Shown one piece after another: positions 1 through 6,967 of a stretch of DNA of 28,468 bases. A program made the translations under genes and the position numbers. The stretch's first letter is position 1; every line of letters begins with the position of its first letter. Origin of the DNA: Oscillospiraceae bacterium (lineage in GTDB: Bacteria > Bacillota > Clostridia > Oscillospirales > Ruminococcaceae); NCBI GenBank assembly GCA_004554485.1, contig SFLS01000017.1:1-28468 (forward strand), given 5' to 3'. The notes under the pieces are model-generated. The model had not been told where the DNA came from, did no database searches, and saw only the letters and a list, made by a program, of their open reading frames with translations.

Positions 1-396
1 AAGCTGGGACACCATGACAGCAAACAGGAGGATCCCCACCAGGATCAGGACCGCCTTGGCCAGCAGCGCCCCGCGCGCAAACCGGGTCAGGTGGTTGTTC
101 CCCCCTACACCGCATGCCCATACGATCATAAAGATCAGTCCGACCAGCGGCACCGAGGCCAGCAGGATCAGCCCCATGTAGCTCCACATTGAAAGGGGCG
201 CGCCGGGTGTTTTTTCCGCCGTCCGCCGGCTGCCGCCATGCGCGCTGCAGTCGGTGCAGTGCGGGCAGCGCTGCCCGGGGGCCAGCGGCCTGCCGCAGCC
301 GGGGCAGACGTTCTGGTTCATGGGCTTGCCGCATTCCGGGCAAAGCGCGGCGCGGTCGTCATATACAGCGCTGTTGCAGTTGGGACAAAATCTCAT
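1..396 (-). CDS. Zinc-ribbon membrane protein, 5' part (C-terminus off the left edge)
   Basis: The gene starts at an ATG (394-396) preceded by a strong AGGAGG about 8 bases upstream, and 132 codons are visible before the window ends. The first ~50 residues hold four Cys pairs of zinc-ribbon type: CPNC at 4-7, CPEC at 19-22, CPGC at 32-35 and CPHC near 45-48. A Ser/Gly/Arg-rich linker follows, then two hydrophobic segments (about residues 70-92 and 108-130) that look like membrane helices. The layout fits the many Firmicute proteins that join a cytoplasmic zinc ribbon to a small membrane domain; their function is mostly unknown and I do not assign one. The 5' untranslated region appears to contain cloverleaf element A. 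Confidence 0.75.
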   Translation of the reverse strand, partial: MRFCPNCNSAVYDDRAALCPECGKPMNQNVCPGCGRPLAPGQRCPHCTDCSAHGGSRRTAEKTPGAPLSMWSYMGLILLASVPLVGLIFMIVWACGVGGNNHLTRFARGALLAKAVLILVGILLFAVMVSQL

Positions 397-423
397 ATCG
401 GTACCTCCTCAGCCTCTGCAGAG

Positions 424-519
424 CCCCGGTCCGCCCGCAGGGCGACCCATCCTGCGGATGGGTCCCGCGCTTCGCGCGGCGCCCGCCTGCGGCGGGCGGC
501 CCTGCGGGCCGCCCCGGGG
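424..519. repeat. Intergenic cloverleaf element, copy A
   Basis: An 11-bp perfect outer helix pairs 433-443 with 499-509 (core CCCGCAGGG/CCCTGCGGG) and is extended by CCCCGG 424-429 with CCGGGG 514-519. Inside are three back-to-back perfect hairpins: 445-463 (loop TGC), 465-479 (loop TTC) and 482-496 (loop TGC). Three further copies with unrelated inner stems but the same architecture occur at 3702-3786, 6366-6443 and 21509-21593. This copy lies between a promoter-like -10 (539-544) and the start of the zinc-ribbon gene, so it would be in that gene's 5' leader. Confidence 0.8.
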
Positions 520-538
520 ATCTGCCGTTTTCGCCTTT

Positions 539-567
539 ATTCTACCACAGTTTCGGGCCAAGATAAA
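539..567 (-). promoter_or_regulatory. Possible promoter of the zinc-ribbon gene
   Basis: On the minus strand a TAGAAT (-10, 539-544) lies 17 bases from a poor -35 (TTTATC, 562-567). It is placed after the terminator hairpin of the upstream protease gene and would give a leader of about 135 bases containing cloverleaf A. Only the -10 is convincing. Confidence 0.4.
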
Positions 568-574
568 GCCCCTA

Positions 575-621
575 AATGCGGCAGGGCCTCCCCCGAAAGA
601 CGGGGGAGGCCCTGCCGCATT
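575..621. terminator. Long perfect hairpin after the HtrA-type gene
   Basis: A 21-bp perfect stem (575-595 with 601-621, loop AAAGA) begins about 30 bases after the protease stop codon. On the minus strand it is followed only by a short T stretch, so it is an imperfect intrinsic terminator, but its position and strength make termination its most likely role. Confidence 0.7.
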
Positions 622-652
622 ATGAAAAGGAGTATAGAGAGGTTATCCGCGT

Positions 653-1945
653 TCAGGAGCGTGCCGAATCCGGCACATACTCGGTCAGCAGCAGCGAATG
701 GGAATATTCCCGTCCGTTTCGCTCCACCGTGACCGCTACCCGGTCGCCTACCGCGCAGCCGGCCAGTGCCTCTTTCAGCTCGTCGGTGGTGGAAACCGTT
801 TCCCCGCCGAAAGTCAGGATACAGTCCCCGGCCTGCAGACCGCCCAGGTCGGCAATGGAGCCGGATTCCACGCTCTGGATATACACGCCGGTGCGCTCCA
901 GCCCATAGTAGGCGGCGGTGCGTTCGTCGGTGATATCCAGCAGCTTGACCCCCAGGACGATCTGCCCCGTCACATAGCCCTTGGAGATCAGGTCGTCGAT
1001 GATGGTGCGGACGCTGTTGATGGGGATGGCAAAACCGATATTATCCACCGCGTTGCCGCTGGAATCGCTGCTGGACTTGGCGTTGACGATACCGACCAGC
1101 TCGCCGCTGGCGTTAAACAGCCCGCCGCCGGAGTTCCCGGGGTTGACGGCCGCACTGGTCTGCAGCAGGGTCATGGTGTTGCCGTCAATGGTCACCTCGC
1201 GCTCCAATGCGCTGATGATGCCGTCGGTGACGGTGCCGGAAAGGGTGCCCAGAGGGTTGCCGATGGCCAGCACTGCGTCGCCTACCGCCAGCTTACTGCT
1301 GTCGCCCAGCACGGCGGGGGTCAGGTCCTTGGCGTCCACCTTCAGCACCGCAATATCGTTGGCAGCGTCGGAGCCGACCAGCGTGGCGGCGTACTCGGCG
1401 CCGTCATTCAGCGTCACGGTGATCTGCCGCGCGCCGCTGATCACATGGTAGTTGGTCACGATATAGCCGTCGGTGGAAAGCACCACGCCGGAACCGGCGC
1501 CCTGGGTGACATACTGCCGGAAGAAATAGCTGGTCGCAATGCTTTCGGTGGTGATGGCCACCACACTGTCCTCCACCCGCTGCACAATGTCGGAATAGCT
1601 GTAACCGACCGTGGAAGCATCGGGGGCGGGCGTTTCCACCGCCTGATACAGGACCGTGGAGGAGCCGGTCAGCCCCAGCTTATCGGCCAGCACCGCGCCG
1701 CCGGCCCCGCCGATCAGCGAAAGCACCAGGCAGCCGGCCAGCAGCAGGGCGGTCCCCCTCCTCGGGCCTGAGGATTTTTTGTTTGCGTCCGGGGGAGGAT
1801 TCCCCGAAGCAGCCGCCTGTTGCGCCTGCCCGGACGCGGCATCCTGATGGATGCTGTTATGGTGATAACGGTACTCCCCGTCGGGGAGACTGGTATTGTC
1901 AGTGGTAAAATGACGGTCGTTAAAATCGTTGGGTTCGTAAGACAT
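653..1945 (-). CDS. HtrA/DegP-type membrane-anchored serine protease with PDZ domain
   Basis: A 430-aa trypsin-like protease of the HtrA family, which degrades or handles misfolded proteins at the outer face of the membrane. The first ~60 residues are a hydrophilic, low-complexity cytoplasmic tail. A single membrane anchor follows (about 64-86). The protease domain carries the triad His167 (TNYHV), Asp197 (ANDIAVL) and Ser272 (NPGNSGGG). One PDZ domain spans about 335-420, as in Bacillus HtrA/HtrB/YyxA. The ATG at 1943-1945 has an AAGGAAGG upstream. The gene diverges from proS and ends in a long hairpin. The family is clear; which paralogue it is (HtrA, HtrB or YyxA type) cannot be told without a tree. 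Confidence 0.93.
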   Translation of the reverse strand: MSYEPNDFNDRHFTTDNTSLPDGEYRYHHNSIHQDAASGQAQQAAASGNPPPDANKKSSGPRRGTALLLAGCLVLSLIGGAGGAVLADKLGLTGSSTVLYQAVETPAPDASTVGYSYSDIVQRVEDSVVAITTESIATSYFFRQYVTQGAGSGVVLSTDGYIVTNYHVISGARQITVTLNDGAEYAATLVGSDAANDIAVLKVDAKDLTPAVLGDSSKLAVGDAVLAIGNPLGTLSGTVTDGIISALEREVTIDGNTMTLLQTSAAVNPGNSGGGLFNASGELVGIVNAKSSSDSSGNAVDNIGFAIPINSVRTIIDDLISKGYVTGQIVLGVKLLDITDERTAAYYGLERTGVYIQSVESGSIADLGGLQAGDCILTFGGETVSTTDELKEALAGCAVGDRVAVTVERNGREYSHSLLLTEYVPDSARS

Positions 1946-1997
1946 AACAAACCTTCCTTTCCGCGGGGCTGGGATACTTCCCCCGCTTTCTGACCCC

Positions 1998-2003
1998 AGT
2001 ATA
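1998..2003 (-). promoter_or_regulatory. Possible -10 element of the HtrA-type gene
   Basis: TATACT on the minus strand, about 53 bases before the ATG. No good -35 is seen at 17-18 bases (AAGCAT at 17). The AT-rich stretch 1990-2100 between the two divergent genes is where such a promoter would be expected. Confidence 0.3.
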
Positions 2004-2149
2004 CCGCTAAAATGTGAATAATGCTTGACCGGGTTTTTTCATTTTGGTAAAAAAGGCGTGAAAAAACTGTTGGTTTTGGGTGATTAAAAATGGAAAAGCC
2101 AAAAGTCTGTGTGAAATCCGCCCTTTTGCCGCAAAAAGCCGCCAATCAC

Positions 2150-2177
2150 TTGCAAACCCGGCAAAAACCCGTATAAT
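2150..2177 (+). promoter_or_regulatory. Promoter of proS
   Basis: TTGCAA (2150-2155), 16 bases, then a perfect TATAAT (2172-2177). The predicted start of transcription is near 2184, giving a short leader of about 45 bases with the ribosome site GGGAGAGG at about 2211-2218. The leader is too short for a T-box. Confidence 0.75.
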
Positions 2178-2229
2178 AGTAAGGTAACCCCACGATAAAT
2201 TTCCACGAAAGGGAGAGGATAAAAATACT

Positions 2230-3666
2230 ATGGCCGATCAAAAGAAAATGGTAGCGGAGATCACCTCCATGGAGGATGATTTTGCGCAGTGGTATACCGA
2301 TGTGGTCAAAAAGGCGGAGCTGGTGGATTACGGCAGCGTACGCGGCTGCATGATCATCCGTCCCTACGGCTACGCCATCTGGGAGAACATCCAGCATATC
2401 CTGGACGGGATGTTCAAGGCCACCGGGCACCAGAACGTCTATATGCCCATGCTCATTCCGGAAAGCCTGCTGCAGAAGGAAAAGGACCACGTCGAGGGCT
2501 TCGCTCCCGAGGTGGCCTGGGTCACCATGGGCGGCAGCGAGCAGCTGGAGGAACGCCTGTGTGTCCGCCCCACCAGTGAAACGCTGTTCTGTGAGCATTA
2601 CGCCCACATCATCCACAGCTACCGCGATCTGCCCAAGCTGTATAACCAGTGGTGCAGTGTCATGCGCTGGGAAAAGACCACCCGCCCCTTCCTGCGCAGC
2701 GCCGAGTTTTTGTGGCAGGAGGGCCACACCATGCACGAAACGGCCGAAGAGGCCCGGGCTGAAACGGTGCAGATGCTGAACATCTATGCCGAATTCTGTG
2801 AAAAATACCTGGCGATCCCCGTCGTCAAGGGCGTCAAGACCGATAAGGAAAAGTTTGCCGGCGCCGAGGAGACCTATACCATCGAAGCGATGATGCACGA
2901 CGGTAAAAGCCTGCAGAGTGGCACCTCCCATTACTTCGGGGATGGCTTTGCCCGCGCCTTCGATATTCAGTTCACCGGCCGCAATAACACCCTGCAGTAC
3001 CCGCACCAGACCAGCTGGGGAATGTCCACCCGCATCATCGGCGCCATCATCATGACCCACGGCGACGATAACGGCCTGGTGCTGCCCCCCGCGGTAGCGC
3101 CCGTCCAGGTGATGGTGGTCCCCATCGCCCAGCACAAGCCGGGCGTCGAGGAAGCCGCCGTGGCGCTCTGCGACCGTCTCAAAAAGAGCTTCCGTGCCGA
3201 TATCGACCTTTCCGAAAACAGCCCCGGCTGGAAGTTCGCCCAGTATGAGATGAAGGGCGTGCCGCTACGGGTCGAGCTCGGCCCCAAGGATATCGAAGCC
3301 GGCCAGTGCGTGCTGGTGCGCCGCGATAACCGCGAAAAGACCTTTGTCAAGCTGGAGGACATGGAAAGCGAAGTGGCCCGTCTGCTGGACGAGATCCACG
3401 ACAGCCTGTACCAAAAGGCGCTGGCCAACCGCGAGGCCAACACCCATGTGGCCCACGATATGGCGGAGATGCACGCGGTCGCCGACGGCGGCAACGGCTT
3501 CTACAAAACCATGTGGTGCGGCAGCCTGGAGTGTGAGCTGAAAATGAAGGAAGAGATCGGCGTGACCAGCCGCTGCATGCCGCTGGAGCAGGAGCATCTC
3601 GGCGATACCTGCGTCTGCTGCGGCCGCCCCGCCCACCGCATGATCATCTGGGGCAAGGCGTATTGA
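2230..3666 (+). CDS. proS: Prolyl-tRNA synthetase, type 3 (archaeal/eukaryotic-like)
   Basis: Charges tRNA-Pro with proline in the cytoplasm. At 478 aa it has the length of the short ProS class that lacks the ~180-residue editing insertion found in E. coli ProRS. Class II motif 2 is seen around residue 110-120 (RPTSETLF), followed by the WRxE-type region (MRWEKTTRPFLR). The catalytic core is followed by an anticodon-binding domain and a C-terminal zinc-binding domain with Cys430, Cys435, Cys461 and Cys463/464, ending in the WGKAY tail whose terminal Tyr is typical of this class. It has its own promoter and a GGGAGAGG ribosome site. It is followed by cloverleaf copy B and the Mrp-type gene. 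Confidence 0.97.
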   Translation: MADQKKMVAEITSMEDDFAQWYTDVVKKAELVDYGSVRGCMIIRPYGYAIWENIQHILDGMFKATGHQNVYMPMLIPESLLQKEKDHVEGFAPEVAWVTMGGSEQLEERLCVRPTSETLFCEHYAHIIHSYRDLPKLYNQWCSVMRWEKTTRPFLRSAEFLWQEGHTMHETAEEARAETVQMLNIYAEFCEKYLAIPVVKGVKTDKEKFAGAEETYTIEAMMHDGKSLQSGTSHYFGDGFARAFDIQFTGRNNTLQYPHQTSWGMSTRIIGAIIMTHGDDNGLVLPPAVAPVQVMVVPIAQHKPGVEEAAVALCDRLKKSFRADIDLSENSPGWKFAQYEMKGVPLRVELGPKDIEAGQCVLVRRDNREKTFVKLEDMESEVARLLDEIHDSLYQKALANREANTHVAHDMAEMHAVADGGNGFYKTMWCGSLECELKMKEEIGVTSRCMPLEQEHLGDTCVCCGRPAHRMIIWGKAY

Positions 3667-3701
3667 TTTATTGATCTTGGGTTCTGCCGGCCGCCGGCAA
3701 T

Positions 3702-3786
3702 CCGCCCCGCAGGGCACCGCTCCTCCGGAGCGGTGTGACGGGCTTTTGCCCGTCCCGGCGGCTTCGCCGCCGCCCCTGCGGAGCGG
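3702..3786. repeat. Intergenic cloverleaf element, copy B
   Basis: Outer helix: CCGCAGGG 3707-3714 pairs with CCCTGCGG 3774-3781, extended by CCGC 3702-3705 with GCGG 3783-3786 across one mismatch. Three inner hairpins: 3716-3734 (8 bp, loop TCC), 3737-3754 (7 bp, loop TTTT) and 3756-3772 (7 bp, loop TTC). It starts 35 bases after the proS stop and ends about 35 bases before the ribosome site of the next gene. Confidence 0.85.
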
Positions 3787-3837
3787 TCCGGTGTCCCCCG
3801 GCGTCCCGGTTCTTCAGATACAAGGAGGTCTGTTATT

Positions 3838-4609
3838 ATGGGCTGTACCCACGATTGCGGCTCCTGCAGCCACGATTGCAGCAGCGAGCAGGATTTTTCC
3901 AAAAAGCTCAATGAGATGAGCAAGGTTAAAAAGGTTATCGGCGTCGTCAGCGGCAAGGGCGGCGTCGGTAAATCGCTGGTCACCAGCCTGCTGGCGGTCA
4001 GTATGCAGCGGCTGGGCTATTCCGCCGCCATACTGGATGCGGATATCACCGGCCCCAGCATTCCCCGCGGCGGTCAGCCGCTTCGGCACCCAGATCATGT
4101 CCATCAACCTGCTGCTGCCGGAGGAAAGCGATCCGGTGGTGTGGCGCGGCCCGGTCATTGCCGGGGCGGTGGGCCAGTTCTGGACCGACGTGTACTGGAA
4201 GGACGTGGACTTCATGTTCGTCGATATGCCTCCCGGCACCGGCGATGTCCCGCTGACCGTGTTTCAGTCGCTGCCGGTGGATGGGATCATCGTCGTCACC
4301 ACGCCGCAGCAGCTGGTGGGCATGATCGTCGAAAAGGCGGTCAAAATGGCCGAAATGATGCAGATCCCGGTGCTGGGGCTGGTGGAAAACATGAGCACCT
4401 ACACCTGTCCGGACTGCGGCAGGCAGCACGCCGTCTTTGGCGAAAGCCATCTTGCCCGCATTGCCGAAGAGCATCATCTTCCGGTACTGGCCCGCCTGCC
4501 CATCCAGCCGGCCCTGGCCGCCCAAATGGATAACGGCACCATCGAACTGTTTGAGGGAGACTATATGCAGGCGGCGGCGGACCGGCTTTCCGCCCTGCTG
4601 CCCCGCTGA
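3838..4609 (+). pseudogene. Mrp/NBP35-type P-loop ATPase, broken by an internal deletion and frameshift
   Basis: Mrp/ApbC proteins are MinD-like ATPases that carry Fe-S clusters to target proteins. The first frame (from 3838, AAGGAGG at 3822) has a Cys-rich start (CTHDCGSCSHDC) and the Walker A GKGGVGKS near residue 41-48, and reads to ADITGPSIPR at about 4072. The rest of the protein continues in the +1 frame from about 4075: IMSINLLL, DPVVWRG, DMPPGTGDVPLTVFQS, a CPDC motif and IELFEGDY, stopping at 4609. Family members have roughly 25-30 more residues between these two parts, so a stretch of 3n+2 bases is missing. Read as it stands, the first frame gives a 231-aa protein with nonsense after residue ~80, and the second frame lacks Walker A. 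It is a real pseudogene or an assembly or sequencing deletion. The TGA overlaps the coaX ribosome site. Confidence 0.85.
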
Positions 4610-4621
4610 GGAGGAGACCAC

Positions 4622-5404
4622 ATGATCCTGACTGTCGATATCGGCAATTCCAACATCTGCTTTGGGGTATTCGAGGGCAAGACCGCCCTGTTTACCGCCC
4701 GCGCGAAAACCGACCCCCTGTGCACCGAGACCGAATATGCCATTCTGCTTTCGCAGATCTTCCGCCTGCATGGGGTCGAGCCTTCCCAGGTCACCGGCGC
4801 CGCCGTTTCCTCGGTGGTGCCCGCCCTTACCCCGGTGTTCCGGCAAGCCATCTGCTCCCTGGGGGAGATCCCCACCGTCGTGGTGGGGCCCGGCGTCAAA
4901 ACGGGGCTGAATATCCGCATCGATGAACCGGCCTCCCTGGGGGCTGATTTGGCCTGCACGGCGGTGGGCGCAGCGGAAAAGTATCCGCTGCCCGCCATCA
5001 TCGTCGATCTTGGCACCGCCACCAAGCTCACCGTGGTGACGGGGGACCGCAGTTTTATCGGCGGCTCCATTCTTCCCGGCGTCATGATCTCGCTGGGGGC
5101 GCTGTCCGGTTCGGCCTCGCTGCTGCCCTCTATTGGATTGGGTGCCGGCAAGGTCAAAACCATCGGCAGCAACACGGTGGACTGTATGCTCTCCGGCGCC
5201 GTTCTCGGTACCGCCAGCATGCTCGACGGCCTGATCGAGCGCTACCGCGAGGAGCTGGGCGAGGTCCCCACCGTGGTGGCCTGCGGCGGCCTGTCCTCCG
5301 CCATCATTCCCTATTGCAAAACCAAGATAATCCTGGATCGGGACCTGCTGCTGGATGGCCTGCTGGCCATCTACCGCCGCAATGTCCCGCCCCGTCAGCA
5401 ATAA
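4622..5404 (+). CDS. coaX: Type III pantothenate kinase
   Basis: Phosphorylates pantothenate to 4'-phosphopantothenate, the first step of coenzyme A synthesis. At 260 aa it is full length for CoaX. It shows the ASKHA-fold signatures: DIGNSN at 6-11 (phosphate binding, Asp6), GADL at 107-110 where Asp109 is the likely catalytic base (families often have GxDR), and DLGTATK at 129-135. The GGLS near the C-terminus fits the adenosine site. The ribosome site AGGAGG (4609-4614) overlaps the stop of the preceding Mrp-type gene, suggesting translational coupling. It is followed by a terminator and then an ECF transporter subunit that probably supplies its substrate. Confidence 0.96.
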   Translation: MILTVDIGNSNICFGVFEGKTALFTARAKTDPLCTETEYAILLSQIFRLHGVEPSQVTGAAVSSVVPALTPVFRQAICSLGEIPTVVVGPGVKTGLNIRIDEPASLGADLACTAVGAAEKYPLPAIIVDLGTATKLTVVTGDRSFIGGSILPGVMISLGALSGSASLLPSIGLGAGKVKTIGSNTVDCMLSGAVLGTASMLDGLIERYREELGEVPTVVACGGLSSAIIPYCKTKIILDRDLLLDGLLAIYRRNVPPRQQ

Positions 5405-5422
5405 GCCGAAAAAGATAGAGGA

Positions 5423-5457
5423 GCCTCCTGCGGCAGTCAACCGGGGAGGCCCCTTTT
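5423..5457 (+). terminator. Intrinsic terminator after coaX
   Basis: GCCTCC (5423-5428) pairs with GGAGGC (5445-5450), with an inner CGG/CCG extension, followed by CCCCTTTTATT. The T run is short, so strength is moderate. Confidence 0.6.
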
Positions 5458-5477
5458 ATTCTCCGGGCAAAAGCCTC

Positions 5478-5506
5478 TTGCATTCCCCCTGCCAACCTGT
5501 TATGAT
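5478..5506 (+). promoter_or_regulatory. Promoter of the ECF transporter gene
   Basis: TTGCAT (5478-5483), exactly 17 bases, then TATGAT (5501-5506). It lies just after the coaX terminator and gives the ECF gene its own transcript with a leader of about 170 bases. Confidence 0.65.
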
Positions 5507-5512
5507 AGGGGG

Positions 5513-5685
5513 CGGAAGGCGACCCCTTCCTAAAAATTTGCGCTGTATCCCATCCGCCGGGCAGCCGGAGGGAGCAGAGTCATCACCGGGGGCGGTATCC
5601 GCAGCGGAACGGCACCCCATCCCCAAAAGGCTCTGTTTCTGTCGCACTGCGGGCAGGGGAATGGCAGCAAGGAGGCTTTATTGCT
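5513..5685 (+). other. Long leader of the ECF gene, structured, class not recognised
   Basis: Between the predicted start of transcription and the ATG the leader can form several hairpins: GGAAGG/CCTTCC (5514-5519 with 5525-5530), CCGG/CCGG around 5557-5568, GCGG/CCGC (5592-5602) and a longer CAGAG/CTCTG pairing (5575-5579 with 5631-5635). I compared it by eye with TPP, FMN, cobalamin, THF, preQ1, SAM and guanidine riboswitch signatures and found no match. A ribosome site AAGGAGG lies at about 5669-5675. Confidence 0.4.
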
Positions 5686-6288
5686 ATGTCAAAAATGAAT
5701 CACAGCTCCATCCGCACCCTTACTACCCTCGCGATCCTCATCGCCGTGATACTGGTGATGAGCTTCACCCCCCTCGGCTACATCAAGACTCTCGGCCTGG
5801 AGATCACGCTGCTGCATATCCCGGTCATCGTGGGCGCGGCCCTTACCGGCCCGGTGGGCGGCATGGTGCTTGGCGCCGTGTTCGGGCTCACCAGCTTCTT
5901 TCAATGCTTCGGCATGAGCTGGTTTGGCACCACGCTGTTCAGCATCAGTCCGGTCGCCACCTTTGTGGTCTGTGTTGTCCCCCGTGTATTGCTGGGCCTT
6001 ATCGCCGCGCTGCTCTACCGTGCGTTTGAAAAGCTTGCCGGCAAGTGGGGCGGCGCCCTCACCGGCGCCATCACCACGGTGTGCCATACCGTTCTGTTTA
6101 TGGGGCTTCTTGCGCTGTTCTTTTACCGCACCGGCTTTATCCAGGGTATTGCGGAAAGCCTCGGCACCGCCAATGTATTTGCGTTTATCCTGGCGTTTGT
6201 CGGGCTGCAGGGCCTGTTGGAGATCGTGCTGGCCGCCATCGTCGCCGGTGCGCTGCTGCCCGTGCTGAAAAAGGTGCGCCGCGCCTGA
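5686..6288 (+). CDS. ECF transporter substrate-binding (S) subunit, probably for pantothenate
   Basis: A 200-aa, very hydrophobic protein with about six membrane helices, of the ECF S-component type. Such proteins bind a vitamin and dock on a shared energy module (EcfA, EcfA', EcfT) that is not in this window. The segment after helix 1 (TPLGYIKTLGLEITLLHIPVIVG around 27-50, then GxxxGxxFGLTS near 66-72) resembles PanT-type subunits. The neighbouring coaX supports pantothenate as the ligand, but this is inference and other vitamins cannot be excluded. It has its own promoter and a long leader, and is closed by a strong terminator. Confidence 0.8.
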   Translation: MSKMNHSSIRTLTTLAILIAVILVMSFTPLGYIKTLGLEITLLHIPVIVGAALTGPVGGMVLGAVFGLTSFFQCFGMSWFGTTLFSISPVATFVVCVVPRVLLGLIAALLYRAFEKLAGKWGGALTGAITTVCHTVLFMGLLALFFYRTGFIQGIAESLGTANVFAFILAFVGLQGLLEIVLAAIVAGALLPVLKKVRRA

Positions 6289-6312
6289 GCGTCCCGTTCC
6301 CGCAAAATAATC

Positions 6313-6341
6313 AAGGCACCCCCGCTTGGGGGTGCCTTTTT
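6313..6341 (+). terminator. Strong intrinsic terminator after the ECF gene
   Basis: An 11-bp perfect stem AAGGCACCCCC (6313-6323) with GGGGGTGCCTT (6328-6338), loop GCTT, running into a T run to 6341. The A-rich left flank would also let it act on the other strand. Confidence 0.9.
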
Positions 6342-6365
6342 GCAGTCTCTGCAGGCCGCAGCTCC

Positions 6366-6443
6366 GGCCGCAGGCCCGATGCTTCCGCATCGGCGCGCCC
6401 CTGCGGGGCGCGCGCCCGGGCTTCGCCCGGGCGGCCTGCGGCC
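6366..6443. repeat. Intergenic cloverleaf element, copy C
   Basis: Outer helix of 11 perfect pairs: 6366-6376 with 6433-6443 (GGCCGCAGGCC/GGCCTGCGGCC). Inner hairpins: 6377-6392 (6 bp, loop TTCC), 6394-6412 (8 bp, loop TGC) and 6414-6432 (8 bp, loop TTC). It lies 14 bases past the stop codon of the last gene of the long minus-strand block. Confidence 0.85.
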
Positions 6444-6457
6444 TTGCGCCGTATTGC

Positions 6458-6937
6458 TCAGTCCAGCGGATGCTCCAGCGCCATCAGCGCGCCCTTCACA
6501 TCCTCCCCGCCGGGATAGTGGTACTCGTCATGCTCGGCTTCGGGGTCGCCCACCCGGTGGGTGGGAATAAAAATCGGAATGGGGCAGTCATCCACCGCCT
6601 TCATCACGCGGGCACGGTTCTCCTCGGTGTCGTGCAGCGAAAGTGCCGCCAGCAGCGTTTCGGTGGTAAAATGCTCGCCGTAGGGGATGCGGTTCACCGT
6701 CTCCCATACCTCCCGATCAAAGTCGCCGCCGCCGGGCGCCAGCGGCAGGGTAAAGATTGCCCGGTGCCCCGTCCAGTATTCCATGATCTGCTGAAAGCCC
6801 TTCTGCAGCAGCCGGCTCTCCTCCTCGGGGCAGTCAATCTCCTGCCCGTCGCCGTAGATCAGCCGGCACAGGGCGTGGTCGTCGTTTTCCACCAGGGTGA
6901 TCCACCCCGGGCCCAGTTCCTTGGTATACTTATTCAT
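6458..6937 (-). CDS. Alkyltransferase-like protein (MGMT/Ada-C fold) with Thr replacing the active-site Cys
   Basis: The 159-aa protein has the full layout of O6-methylguanine-DNA methyltransferases: an N-terminal domain ending in LPLAPGGGDF, then the DNA-binding domain beginning REVWETVNRIPYGE (75-88), the Arg-finger region (RVMKAV, Arg110 in the place of the family's RAVG Arg) and the active-site segment IPTHRVG (124-130). The catalytic Cys of PCHR is Thr126 here, and the hinge Asn before the conserved Pro is Cys118. It therefore should not transfer alkyl groups. Alkyltransferase-like proteins with Trp or Ala at this site bind alkylated bases and hand them to nucleotide excision repair; a similar role is possible but unproven. 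It is the last gene of the block, 30 bases after the 179-aa gene. Confidence 0.8.
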   Translation of the reverse strand: MNKYTKELGPGWITLVENDDHALCRLIYGDGQEIDCPEEESRLLQKGFQQIMEYWTGHRAIFTLPLAPGGGDFDREVWETVNRIPYGEHFTTETLLAALSLHDTEENRARVMKAVDDCPIPIFIPTHRVGDPEAEHDEYHYPGGEDVKGALMALEHPLD

Positions 6938-6967
6938 GCCGTCCCCTCCATAATACTAATTGTATTT

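Noticed and set aside
2025..2053. Second plus-strand promoter (TTGACC, 17 bases, TAAAAA) upstream of proS
   Set aside because: The -10 is poor, and a much better promoter lies at 2150-2177; the match may come from the AT-rich spacer.
2178..2229. T-box riboswitch before proS
   Set aside because: The leader after the promoter is only about 45 bases and has neither the T-box sequence nor an antiterminator hairpin.
4037..4609. Programmed +1 frameshift or a separate gene in the Mrp region
   Set aside because: A frameshift alone would not explain the missing 25-30 residues, and the ATG at 4037 is an out-of-frame start inside the upstream reading with no ribosome site; a deletion explains all the data.
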